64,000 bases of DNA. Origin: Ottelia alismoides. Taxonomy: Eukaryota; Streptophyta; Magnoliopsida; Alismatales; Hydrocharitaceae. The translations under genes were made by a program, and so were the position numbers. The stretch covers positions 1-64,000 of the forward strand of contig JAZKJV010005551.1 in the NCBI GenBank assembly GCA_037367405.1, read 5' to 3'. Positions 54,670-64,000 of this stretch are shown here, piece by piece. The notes below the pieces were generated by a model. It had not been told where the DNA came from, did not search any database, and saw only the letters and a list, made by a program, of their open reading frames with translations. How positions within the stretch are numbered: the stretch's first letter is position 1; each line of letters opens with the position of its first letter.

Positions 54670-56356
54670 CCATCCTGCACAGGCTAAGAAAGAGAACTTC
54701 AAGAAACCATGGTTATCCTTTGGCTCCCTTGTCCAATGGTAGTTCAGAAAAATCTTCTCATTGTACAATCCACGCACTGATGAGTGCTGACTATCAACTT
54801 ATATACTGACGTAAAAAATCAGTATTACAGGATAACACCAATCTCAACAAAACCAAATGCCCAACCCTCGAGAGGCATCTGCCCTTTCAGTCAGCAAGCT
54901 TTCACTCAGTCTTCTCCAAAGTGGTCCCAATTGGAGGCTTTTCAGCCTCGGCTTGTAAGAGGAAGTCCCATGTACAAGAAAGTCAGTACACACTTGGGCA
55001 TACTAAGAGCCCTACTACATAGAGCATCCACATCATCTGCCAAGCCAAAAGGAACGAAGTCGGCAATTCTCTATTGATCGTTAGTTTAAAGAATCAACCA
55101 AAAATGGTGATCAAAGCAAAAGGCTGCATGGCATCCTGCATACTCCTTTTCACAAAAAAAAACATTTATCTGCATGTTAAGTGATAGGGATATATAATCC
55201 ATGCGCAGAGTAACTCTTGAAGCACCAAGCTTGGATCATCAATCGAGCATTAATAGTTAAAGCATTCGCAGCTAGAACAAATAGGAGTGTCCAAGGGCAT
55301 CCCTGCCATACTCCTCTCGTTTGCTAGAAAGAACCAACTTCCAGCACCCATTCATCAAATGAACAAGGAGGTAGTGGTGACACGCAATCCATAGGTCAGG
55401 AAATCTCCTCTTGCATAATGTGTGCTCCATTACTATATTCTCCGGACGATAGTCTACACATTCATAGGTTTTGAGGAAGCTCGTGCTCTGCAGCATCCCT
55501 TCCACCTACCTCTCCTTCCAGTCTGCAACAATTTTTGAAGCAATGATCAACATATCAGTCATCGATCTCCTAAGAACAAACATTGTCCGTAAGGGAATAG
55601 CTACTCTCCACGGCATAAACATTGTCTATAAAGGGTTAAACACCTTGAAGCCATTTAATGAGCACCTTTTCAACAATCAGGTAAATGGTCGGAAGCGCAA
55701 TAGGCATGCAACACTCTGCCCTGAACGATGAATCCTTCTTTGGGATGAGAAACAAAATGGTCCATTTCAAGTTGTTAAAAGCAAAGCTGCCTCTCAAGAA
55801 TTTCAAAATCACATCCCTCACCTCCAGTCCAACCACCTCCAAAAACTCTTTATAGAAGAAAAAATCGAAATCAATCATGTTCAGGAGGTCCATCCATATT
55901 CACCTCACATGTAGTGACTCAACTATCAAGTTCAAAAAAATCAATCTCCAAGCGGCCCACTTGATCCTTGTTGAGCCAATTGACCCTCACCTAAGACCAC
56001 CTCCAACATAAATCTATGTTATGTCTGCTGAAGCTTCTGAAATGCTCCATCCTTGCCCTTCCAACATGTTCGTTCCCATGGACCTGTGACAGAGACCTCA
56101 ATTGAGTCAATATAGTTCTTTCTCCTACTTGCCATAGGGTGAAAAAAACATTGTGTTAGCATTCCCCTCTTAATCCACATCTATCTCAACCTCTGTCACC
56201 ACTCAATCTCTTGTGTGCGCTCCTCAGCATCAACCTTATGGTGTTCCAGCCTTTGTTTGGTCTCTTCCTGAGAATTGGATCTGCTATCTACAACCATGTT
56301 GATCTGATCCACCTATGCAATGTTCTTTCTCAAGTCATGCTTCTTGAGTTTCTTCG

Positions 56357-56437
56357 TATACATGCATGCATGCATACATACATACATATGTGTATATATA
56401 TATACATACATATATATATACATATATATATATATTC
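56357..56437. repeat. CATGCATA/TATA microsatellite
   Basis: CATGCATGCATG passes into CATACATACATA and TATATATA runs. It interrupts the L1 linker coding. Confidence 0.9.
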
Positions 56438-56668
56438 AACTCCTTCCTGAGATTTTCCAGATTAGAGATTATCTGGACAATAGTCAAACCCTCCCACCGC
56501 CTCGCACTCCAATGATCTCATATCTAGTACCTGAAACCCGTCTCCTCCAGCCAAGATCTTTCAACTTTAGAATAAGTTGAGTTCCGCAAGCCCTCCCCCA
56601 AATTCCACATCAGGGGCATACGGTTTAATCTGACTTAGGGCATTCCCACAATGGTGACAAGTGAAAGC

Positions 56669-56853
56669 TGTGAAACAGCTCCACAAATAGTAGAGACTAT
56701 AGAGATATTTATATATTTCTATATTCTCTATGTACCGTTTTTCTTTAGTTTATTTCTCTGTATCCATCTTATGTAATTTACCTATAAGTCTCTCCTCTAT
56801 ATAAGAGAGCCTAGGGTTTTCAGAAATAAACTACGCACTCATTTCTTCCAACA
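56669..56853 (+). repeat. copia-4 5' LTR (start uncertain)
   Basis: Contains TCCTCTATATAAGAGAGCC (TATA region) and ends CTTCCAACA directly before the primer-binding site. The beginning is set at TGTGAAACAG by analogy only. Confidence 0.6.
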
Positions 56854-56865
56854 TGGTATCAGAAC
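56854..56865 (+). promoter_or_regulatory. copia-4 primer-binding site
   Basis: TGGTATCAGAAC, initiator tRNA-Met type with one change, directly after the LTR end. Confidence 0.85.
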
Positions 56866-56892
56866 GACGATCCTAAACTGGAGCCCATATAC

Positions 56893-57365
56893 TGATGCAA
56901 AATAGAATTTTGCACGGCGAGGAAAATTATTTTAGTTGTGGAAATTTCGGTGGAGAAGAATTTGGAGGGGTTGAGAGGAGAAAGCTCGTCGGAGAACGAG
57001 GGATTTGAGGAAGAAGAAGCGCGAAGATCGCGTAGGGGGAGAGAGACGAGGGAGGGAGATAGAGATTGAATCTCAAATTTTTTTATCAACTGAACTGACT
57101 AAACAACTAGTCTATCATTCCTTTATATAGGAGGGATGAGATTACAAAAATAGAAACTCAAATTCAAGTTCAAACTAATTATCCTAATTTGACTCTAACC
57201 GACTAACTAACTAATTTTGAAATTCAAATTGAAACTAACTACTTTGAGATTACAGGCGGTCTCTTTTATTTAAATATATTACGACGACTCAAAATAAACG
57301 TAAATAAAATTAACGGATAAAAAGTAGAAAAATGCGGCCCTATTTATCCGTTTCACGCTGCATCA
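56893..57365 (-). repeat. Element E 3' LTR, type A (473 bp)
   Basis: On the plus strand TGATGCAAAATAGAATTTTG...CACGCTGCATCA. Nearly identical, when inverted, to 49007-49480 of element D. Confidence 0.9.
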
Positions 57366-59046
57366 ATTCTCCTCCGCTTGAAAAATTCGTCTCCCGACGA
57401 ATTGCTGGATCTGCAGGCTTGGATGTTGATAAGTTTAAATCAGCATTCTCGATCATCCCATGGAAGAACTGGTGCGGAGCAAATGGTGGAATCCATGCGT
57501 GCGTGACGCGAATGTTGGAGATGTTGGCTTCGTGACGGAAGAGCATGTGTGGCGCAAATGCGAGCGTCCATCTGGGTTTCGTCCCCTTGATATGGTATTT
57601 GAAGAACTGGTGGGGCATCTTCATTTCGTGCTTCATCGCCTTTGGAGACTCCATAGCAAAGCAATAGCACAAGTAGAGTAGAGGGGGGGATGTGGCCAAT
57701 GAATTAAACCATGGGGCCTTTAAATAGGTGAAACCCATGATCCTAATCCTAATTGGGTAAGGAGACCATCCAGATTTTGTCCTTTCAGCACTACCTTTTA
57801 AATATTCCTGCTCCAGGAGGTTGGGATGCAATTTTCGTACCTCTTCACTTAAATAAAATCCACAGTATAATCTATCCTCCAAATAACTCTTTTGATAAAA
57901 ACTATTGGGAGGAGGGGTCTCCCTGTAAATATTCCAAATTAACCTCCTATCCCTAACTTTATGGGATCCGACTCCCTTTGAAGGGGCGCCTATTGGTAGG
58001 GCTTCTATCGAGGGAGACCTTCTAAGCTTCCAAGGGAATCGTTCTTTCCTTCCTCGACATTGGCGACGCCAAACCCTAAGGCTAGGGTTTTGACTGCATC
58101 GGTGGCTCGAGATCGAGCCGTAGCGACGGCGGAGTGGGCTTGAGGCGAGGCTGATGGAGGTGTAGGGGGGGTCGGCGTTGATGGGGCGGCAGTGCGGGAT
58201 GAGGGATAGGGTGGTTGCCGAGAAGGGGACCAATTGGCGGCGTGCCGGCTGTAGTCTGGAGGGATCAAACAGCGATGGTTGAAAAGTTGGCGGGTGGTAG
58301 ATGTCGTGAAATAGGGCCGAGGGATGAGAGAGGAGGCGGAGTGGAATAGCGATGGGACGGGTGGAGGCGAGGGGGAAAACCGAAGGTGCGGGTGCGACAG
58401 TAGGGTTGGCCAGAAGGGGTGTTGGGGCTGGGAGGTTTGCTGGGGTGGCGGGGGCGGTGGAAGGAGGTACTGGGGGTGTGAGGGCTATGGTTGGAGGGGC
58501 TGGCGACAGGGGTGGGGCTGATTGCAGTGGTTGTAGGTCTGGGGTTGGTTTCGCAGGGGATGCGGGGGTGGGGAAGGCGGGCGCGAGGGCTAGGGGCTGT
58601 ACCGCCAGGGATGCAGGGGCGGAGGGGTCCATCAAGTGAGCCGCGGATGGTGCCCGGGTCGATTTCGGAGGGATTTTCAAGTCTGAAATTACCTGGACAG
58701 CAATCGGATCGACGTTTTTTTCTTCCGGAACGGGCTGGACAGCGAACAAATCATTGGCGACGGCATCTTTTTCCTCTGAAATGGGCTGGACAGCAGGCGT
58801 TTCGTCATCTTTCCCTTCTGGAATGACCTGGACAATGAGTAAATCCTTGTCGACGGCGAGTTTTTCTTCGTCAAAACTCTGGACAGCGGCCTTGGTAGTG
58901 GAGGATTTTGATAGGGCGCACATAGCCTCGAAATTAGCCATCATCTCTCGATTTTTGGACTGGAACTCTTGATATTTGGATTGGAAATCTTGACATTTGG
59001 ACTGGAAATCTTCACATTTGGACTGGAAATCACGCAGTACATCCAT
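57340..59046 (-). pseudogene. Long Pro-rich reading frame of element E, function unknown
   Basis: 568 open codons from MDVLRDF at 59046. The DNA-level start, ATG at 59164-59166 (MAYRSSS), is followed by a stop where D has Arg, so the first 40 or so codons are cut off. The N-terminal part has a heptad-like repeat: FQSK(C/Y)(E/Q) occurs four times (DFQSKCEDFQSKCQDFQSK and on), suggesting a coiled coil. In D the same DNA is read out of frame. The Pro/Ala-rich middle has extra repeats compared with D (PAFPTPASPAKPTP). The C-terminal part keeps PHQFFKYHIKGTKPRW and APHQFFHGMIENADL. Two independent copies stay open for over 500 codons, which suggests it was translated. No known domain. Confidence 0.5.
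57366..57381 (-). promoter_or_regulatory. Element E polypurine tract
   Basis: On the minus strand TCAAGCGGAGGAGAAT precedes the 3' LTR, one base different from D. Confidence 0.75.
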
Positions 59047-59166
59047 CTCCTTGTTGTAAGCTTCTTCAGCTCGTCGTTTTCGCTCCGACGAATGATGGTG
59101 TTTCGTCGCATGTCGGCGCGAATGTCTGGACGGATCGTCAGATCATGAGGACGATCTGTAGGCCAT

Positions 59167-59178
59167 GCGCTGATACCA
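59167..59178 (-). promoter_or_regulatory. Element E primer-binding site
   Basis: On the minus strand TGGTATCAGCGC starts two bases after the 5' LTR, the same offset as in D. Confidence 0.85.
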
Positions 59179-59180
59179 AT

Positions 59181-59639
59181 TGATGCAAATTGACGATTCG
59201 GCGACGGCGGAAAAATAATTTTTTTTGGATTTTGGTGGAAGAATAAAATGGAGGGGTTGAGAAGAGAAGCACACCGGTTGTGCGAGATTCGAGGAGGAAG
59301 AAGCGCGAAGATCGCGTGGGGAAGGAGAAAGACTAGAGAGAGAGAAATAAATCTCAAGTTTTCATATAATATGACCTGTCAAAAACAATAGCCTATCATC
59401 CCTTTATACAGGAGGGATGAGATTCCAAAAATAGAAATTAAAAATCAAAATTCAAACAACTTCCTGATTTGACTCTAACCGACTAAGAAATTCAAATTTC
59501 TAACTAATTAGTTGAGATCAGATGCGACCTCTTTATGTATAATAAAAAATGCGACGACATAATTAAATAAAATGAGACTCTAATTTATTGGACAAAATTA
59601 AATAAATATAGCCTTATATATCTGATTCACGCTGCATCA
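59181..59639 (-). repeat. Element E 5' LTR, type B (459 bp)
   Basis: On the plus strand TGATGCAAATTGACGATTCG...CACGCTGCATCA. Matches 51199-51657 of element D when inverted. Confidence 0.9.
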
Positions 59640-59644
59640 TATAC

Positions 59645-59999
59645 CCTAACCTTAATCCACACCCACCAGCCCCCCACATCAATCTCGACGTCGCCGCCTA
59701 CCAGTTCTCCTTTCCGCCGGCGCCGCCAGCCTGCCAGCCCCCCACCCGCACACCTTCTCAGTGCCGCCAGCACCCCCACGTACCTCCTCGACGCCGCCAG
59801 CCCTTCTCAGGCCTCTCCACCATTGCCACCAGGCCGTCAACGTCCACTGTCGTCGGCCTCCGCTTTCGTCGTTCTCTCTTCGTTCACCTCAGTTGATGGA
59901 TTTGATTGCATAAGTCTTCATAGGAAATCGAATCCTCACATGTCAGTGTAGACATCTATCTATCGGTCTACAAAACCCATGTGATCTTCATCCGACAAC
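59645..59999 (+). other. copia-4 leader after element E
   Basis: A C-rich stretch (CCGCCAGC, CCACCGCC-like words, 59660-59840) then AT-richer sequence to the gag start. It rejoins 56866-56892 if E is removed. No open frame of interest. Confidence 0.65.
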
Positions 60000-60923
60000 A
60001 TGTCAGAAAACAAAATCGACGTACCCACCACAGGTGCCTTCAGAGGTACGACACCAATTGTCAAGATGGACGGGACGAACTATGAGCTTTGGGCTATGCA
60101 GTTCATGAGTCTTATGAACTCTAATGGTAAGAAACATATTCTTATCGACGATGAACCGGTGGAGAAAACATGGATTCACATCTCATGGAAGGCGGACAAT
60201 GCTTATGCCAAAGTTAGGCTCTCAGGTACATTGACGATAGAGATCGCCAATGGCGTGTTGCATAAGCCCACTGCCAAGGCAATGTGGGATATTCTCGCAA
60301 CAACCTATTCTCATGCACGGAATGAGACCAAGATCCTTCAACTACAACATGATATCTTCACTATCAAGTAGAACGGACGACCTCTCCACTCAATGTACAC
60401 ATCCTTACGCTGGATATTTGAGAAGCTCCGCAGCTTCATGCCTCTGACGACTCCTGAGCAGCAGAAGACATACATGAATGCTACCATGGTTGGTGTATTC
60501 CTTGCCGAACTTGATCCTGAATATGACGATGCTCGCTCTCAGATCCTTGCGGATGTTATTATTCCTCCTATGGAGGAAGCTTTTCGTAGACTTAGCAAGA
60601 TCACTGTCCCGACCACTACTACTAGTCAGAACTCTTCGACAATGGCAGCCTCCACGGGTAGATGCGGCTCATTTAGCTTTCGTGGATGTGGATCCCATGG
60701 TAGAGGGGGTCAAATATGCCAGCTCTGCATGTATTGTCATCGTCCCAGTCACTCAAAGGATACATGCTATTCTAAGCATGGTTTCGCAGCATCAGCACGC
60801 GTAGCGGAACAGGTTGAGTCTCCTGCACCTTCCACTTCAAATCAGCGATTTGATGATCTCGTAGCCAGACAAGGGATATCATGCCTCTTGTCTCATCTCC
60901 AGAAGGCCATTCAGATGTGGTAG
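60000..60923 (+). pseudogene. copia-4 gag
   Basis: ATG at 60000 (MSENKIDVPTT). KMDGTNYELWAMQFM is the typical gag start, then HILIDDEPVEKTW and AMWDILATTYSHARNETKIL. An in-frame stop after FTIK (60371) is followed in the same register of homology by NGRPLHSMYTSLRWIFEK and STMAAS. The zinc knuckle CMYCHRPSHSKDTC (60726-60767) lies in the 60393-60923 frame. Would form the particle shell; disabled by the stop. Confidence 0.88.
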
Positions 60924-61306
60924 CTTCCGCTTCTGCCAGTACGTTCGCTACAGCCAGCACCTTAGGTAGCCCTTATGCTTTTACCTCTTGTCATGGATCT
61001 GAGATTACGGAGTGGATTATGGACTCTGGGGCAACACATCATTTATGTGGAGACAGAGAGCAACTTACAACATATAGACAGGTTCTTCCAAGGAAAACCG
61101 TGGTAATAGCCAATGGGATTCATTCCCCGATCACAGGACCGGGGGAGATTAGTTCGACGCCTTCGATGCAACTGCAGAATGCGTTACATGTTCCTGATTT
61201 CTCTATGAATTTGTTATCTATGAGTCAGATTACAAAGGATTTGCACTGTCGAGCTATTTTTGACCCATCGTCTCTTATTTCTAGGACACTCTTACGGCCA
61301 GAGTGA
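60881..61306 (+). pseudogene. copia-4 protease region
   Basis: 141-codon frame. WIMDSGATHHLCGDREQL is the aspartic protease active site (Asp-Ser-Gly). IANGIHSPITGPGEI and LHVPDFSMNLLSMSQI are the typical downstream strands. A frame change from gag and a stop at 61306 isolate it. Confidence 0.88.
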
Positions 61307-62290
61307 TTGACTGTAGCCGTGAGCAGGGTGACCTTTATAACTTGGTCCGCACTCCCTATGCAGGCGCATCCTTTCATTCAACCAGGCCAGTCTCTCCCTA
61401 TACTTGGTATCTACGTTTTGGCCACCTCCATCTCCAAAAGATATATTACATTTTGTCGCAAATTTCTCTGGGTTCCTCCTTCCAGTGTGAAGCGTGTCAG
61501 CTGAGAAAGCATCATCGTTTAGCTTTTCCCTGTCGTCATAGAGTCGAAGTAGTAGCTCCCTTTTTGAGTTAGTCCATATCGATATTTGGGATCCAAGCCG
61601 TGTTCCTGATCACCAGGGACACATGTTTTATCTTGTTGCAATCGATGATTTTTCTCGTTTGTTATGGGTTTGTCTATTGAAGAATAAATCTGAAGCAGGG
61701 AATGTGACCAAAACTTTTATTAATGAAGTACAAAATTTTTACTCTTCTTCTGTGAAATTTGTGAGAATATGCTTTGGAATTTTGTACTCGTGTGCTATCA
61801 TATTTCTTTTCCTCCTGTAGTATAATACATCAAACATCATGTGCTTACACCTCTCAGCAAAATGGTGTTACAGAGAAAACATCGACATTTACTTGATGCC
61901 ACTCGGATCCTACTCATTCAGAGTTGTGCCCTACATTCATTTTGGGGTGATGTTGTTCTTACATGTTATATAGTGAATTGCATGCCCTCGTCTGTCTTGG
62001 GTGAGAAAATTCCCTTCTATATAGCCTTCCCTGAGAAGGAGTTGTTCTCTTTTATTCTCGTGTCTTTGGTTCTGTTGCATTTGTTCATCAGTTGGCTACA
62101 GGTCTTGACAAGCTTTCTCCTAGGGATGTCAAATGTGTGTTTGTTGGGTACTCTAGGACCCAGAAGGGATATCGATGCTATGATCCATTACACAGGAAAT
62201 ACTATATCAGTGCTGAAGTCACATTTTTTGAGTCAGTGATGTATTTCTCTCCTACAGGTGACAGGTTGGCTTCTTCAGAGTCTGATACTG
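61303..62290 (+). pseudogene. copia-4 integrase
   Basis: Pre-integrase YTWYLRFGHLHLQKIYYIL and CEACQLRKHHRLAFPCRH. The core remnant FYLVAIDDFSRLLWVCLL is at 61623 on, with VLQRKHRHLLDATRILLIQS downstream. The C-terminal piece is DKLSPRDVKCVFVGYSRTQK, GYRCYDPLHRKYYISAEVTF at 62092-62298. At least four frame changes. Same motif wording as copia-3 at 38758-39060. Confidence 0.85.
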
Positions 62291-62639
62291 AAATCTAAAT
62301 GTCACCTCCTCCTACGAGTCAGTTGTCACCCCTACTTGTTCCACCACCACCACTTCCCTCTACACAGACGCCTGCGACCATTGTTCCACCATTACCAAAA
62401 TTCTATACCTATCGGCCACTTTCTGCTCATGGTCATGGCATGTCATCCAGCACACCCCAGGTTTGTTCTGATAACATGGTTTCTAACGATGGGTCTGGAG
62501 ATATTTATGTACAAGGATCATTGCATCCTGAGGATCTGGACATACCCATTACCATTAGGAAGCAAAGCGTACATGTGGGTCATATCCGCTTGCTTCCCAC
62601 GTGTCTTTTCCTCGTTTCGCAGGGGATTTTCATATATTT

Positions 62640-63673
62640 GTAGTTGCTCTGTCTATCGTGGATATTCCACGGACTTACCAGGAGGCCATGAACGATATTC
62701 ACTGGTATTTAGCTATGAAGGAAGAGACGGCTGCTTTGCAATCCTGTGGTATATGGAGTTTGTTGTCTGCTCCTCCTAGCGCCTCTATTGTCAGTTGCAA
62801 ATAGGTGTTTACTATTAAACATCATGCAGATGAGAGCCTTTATCGTTACAAGGCAAGATTGGTGGTACGTGGTTTTATTCAGACCTACGGTGTAGATTAT
62901 ATGGACACGTTTTCTCCTGTTGCTCGTCACTCAACTTTACATGTTCTTTCAATTGCAGTGGTACGCGACTGACCATTATTTCAACTAGATGTTAAAAATG
63001 CATTATTGTGTGGAGATCTACATGAGGAGGTATACATGCAGCAGCCTCCGAGGTTTGCTGAGGGGGAGTGTCAATAGGTTTGTAGACTCCATAGTCCATA
63101 AGGCAATATATGGTCTTAAACAAAGTCCAAAAGCATGGTTTCAGAAGCTCTCGGATCTGATTGAACAACAGGGGTTCAAGAGGTCAAATGCAGTCCATTC
63201 TCTATTTGTGCAGAGAACACCTAGAGGTACAATTGTTATCATGGTTTATGTTGATGATATAGTTATTACAGGAGATGATGTGCAGGGAATAAAGACGGCA
63301 AAAGAAATTCCGGGCCGTCAGTTTGTTACTAAGGATCTGGGCACCCTAAGGTGTTTCTTAGGGCTGGAATTTGCTAGGAATACGCAAGGTCTTGTGATGA
63401 CCTAAAGAAAATATGTTACGGACATGCTTATTGAGACGAGCATGATTGGATGTCGACCTTCTACCACTCTTATGAATCCTAGCATGAAGTTATACGATGG
63501 TGATACATATGAGGTTGATAAAAGGAGATACAGAGAGATGGTGGGCAAGCTCCTTTATGTTACTATCGGATATCTCCTTTGCTATAAGACGAGTGAGTCA
63601 GTTCATGGAGAAACCTCGACAAGTACATATGGACACTATATACATGATATTGAGATATCTAAAAAATCTTCTC
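62640..63673 (+). pseudogene. copia-4 reverse transcriptase
   Basis: RTYQEAMNDIHWYLAMKEE and WSLLSAPP begin the domain. IYGLKQSPKAWFQKLSDLI and the catalytic MVYVDDIVITGDDV follow at about 63100-63290, then DLGTLRCFLGLEFARNTQ, an in-frame stop, SMKLYDGDTYEVDKRRYREM, VGKLLYV and ILRYLKNLLHV. It ends there, before any RNase H motif. Several stops and shifts. Confidence 0.88.
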
Positions 63674-63674
63674 C

Positions 63675-64000
63675 ATGTGCAGGAGTCCTGATGGAAATAA
63701 GGCGAAGCCGCAATGCAATTTCTGTGGGAAGAAGTTGGGAGGAGGCGGGATCACAAGGATGAAGCAACATCTTGTTGGCAACAACAAGAATGTTGCCAAG
63801 TGCACGCGTTGTCCCAAAGATGTGAGGGACAAGGACAAGGCGAGCTTGGACGGAAAGAAGGAAAAGGAGATGGAGAGAGTAAGAAGGGAAGAACAAATGA
63901 AGGAGTTCATGTTCAAGAAAGAATTCAACGTCATTTCTGATTCAGATGACGATGATTTTGTGTACCCCGCCGACATTCAGACTGCATCAGAGAGGAGGGC
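63675..64000 (+). CDS. BED-type zinc-finger start of a hAT-transposase-like protein, runs off the window
   Basis: From ATG at 63675, or from a possible splice acceptor GTGCAG at 63677-63682, the frame is open for 108 codons to the edge. SPDGNKAKPQCNFCGKKLGG, then GGITRMKQHLVGNNKNVAKC is a BED finger (CX2C near 63714-63725, then His and Cys) as found at the N-terminus of plant hAT transposases and their domesticated relatives. A long charged Lys/Glu/Arg helix (KEKEMERVRREEQMKEF) and an acidic DSDDDDF segment follow. It begins exactly where copia-4 coding stops, so a hAT element or gene fragment adjoins it. The catalytic and dimerisation domains would be beyond the window. Confidence 0.72.
   Translation, partial: MCRSPDGNKAKPQCNFCGKKLGGGGITRMKQHLVGNNKNVAKCTRCPKDVRDKDKASLDGKKEKEMERVRREEQMKEFMFKKEFNVISDSDDDDFVYPADIQTASERR

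Larger units (their letters stand above)
53650..56640 (-). pseudogene. L1-type LINE remnant, minus strand
   Basis: Reading leftward on the minus strand: TYSKVERSWLEETGF and TIVQIISNLENLRKEL (linker after the endonuclease, about 56580-56440); IKRGMLTQCFFHPMASRRKN (about 56160-56100; GDANTKFFH.MAS type); LNNLKWTILFLIPKKDSSF-like and IALPTIYLIVEKVLIKWL (55790-55640); KTYECVD, PDLWIACHHY, REEYGRDALGHSYLF (55460-55275; KAYD...RQGDPLSPYLF type); FLYMGLPLTSR (about 54980); GLSSRYRFWRAIQSV (about 54300). The order is correct for ORF2, but every part is broken. It is flanked on the right by copia-4. Confidence 0.72.
56893..59639 (-). mobile_element. Non-autonomous LTR retrotransposon E with unlike LTRs (5' type B, 3' type A)
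   Basis: Minus-strand element. The 5' LTR is 59181-59639 (type B), followed by a PBS at 59167-59178. The 3' LTR is 56893-57365 (type A), preceded by a PPT. The TSD is perfect: TATAC at 56888-56892 and 59640-59644. The interior matches element D along its length. So E has the same two LTR types as D but in the opposite order. It lies in the leader of copia-4. Confidence 0.9.
56669..63673 (+). mobile_element. Fourth copia element (copia-4), truncated at its 3' end, holding element E
   Basis: 5' LTR end at 56853, PBS at 56854, leader interrupted by element E (56893-59639), then gag from 60000, protease, integrase and reverse transcriptase in order to about 63673, where copia homology stops in the segment RYLKNLLHV. 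RNase H and the 3' LTR are missing. Coding is close to copia-3 in sequence, so they are one lineage. The LTR start is uncertain (56652 or 56669), since no second LTR is available. Confidence 0.82.

Noticed and set aside
49007..59639. Simple inversion between elements D and E as the cause of the mixed LTRs
   Set aside because: It predicts swapped TSDs (D right flank and E left flank exchanged and inverted). Instead each element has its own perfect TSD, and the copia-3 coding frame closes across D.

Overview
The window looks like repeat-dense intergenic DNA from the nuclear genome of a flowering plant, probably with a large genome. It is a stack of Ty1/copia LTR retrotransposons, L1-type and RTE-type LINEs, small DNA transposons and one piece of mitochondrial DNA. 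Primer-binding sites match plant initiator tRNA-Met (TGGTATCAGAGC and close variants). The inserted rRNA is of plant mitochondrial 18S type. The only host gene I recognise is a dead MATE (DTX/DETOXIFICATION) transporter. I cannot name the species. All element boundaries, target-site duplications (TSDs) and percent identities were read by eye.

Layout. 1-3.9 kb: AT-rich DNA, a MITE-like element, degenerate short repeats and an old L1 scrap. 4.0-13.9 kb: one decayed RTE LINE on the minus strand, split by two 5'-truncated L1 copies (5460-6298 and 6596-7745) and a complete but mutated copia element (8548-13414, minus). 13.9-16.3 kb: no confident gene. 16.3-19.6 kb: MATE pseudogene, minus strand. 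21.0-35.7 kb: a copia RNase H remnant opened by a near full-length L1 with a 16-bp TSD (21083-31643). That L1 is itself split in its reverse transcriptase by a second copia (25072-30014). The same remnant is split again by a coding-poor LTR element (31886-34404) and a non-autonomous hAT element with an 8-bp TSD (34565-35290). 36.1-52.1 kb: a third copia, opened by a MITE, a minus-strand L1 that carries about 3.6 kb of mitochondrial DNA with a whole rrn18 gene, and a 2.65-kb non-autonomous LTR element (D). 53.6-56.6 kb: another minus-strand L1 remnant. 56.67-63.67 kb: a fourth copia, same lineage as the third, with a sister of D (element E) in its leader, inverted. 63.7 kb to the end: the start of a BED-finger hAT transposase-like reading frame.

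The most unusual observation is the D/E pair. Each is flanked by a perfect 5-bp TSD, yet each has two clearly different LTR types, in opposite order: D is 5'-A, 3'-B and E is 5'-B, 3'-A. Standard reverse transcription gives two identical LTRs, and a simple inversion between the inverted copies should have mismatched the TSDs. The pair therefore points to LTR exchange between elements, by cDNA recombination, gene conversion or a double crossover.
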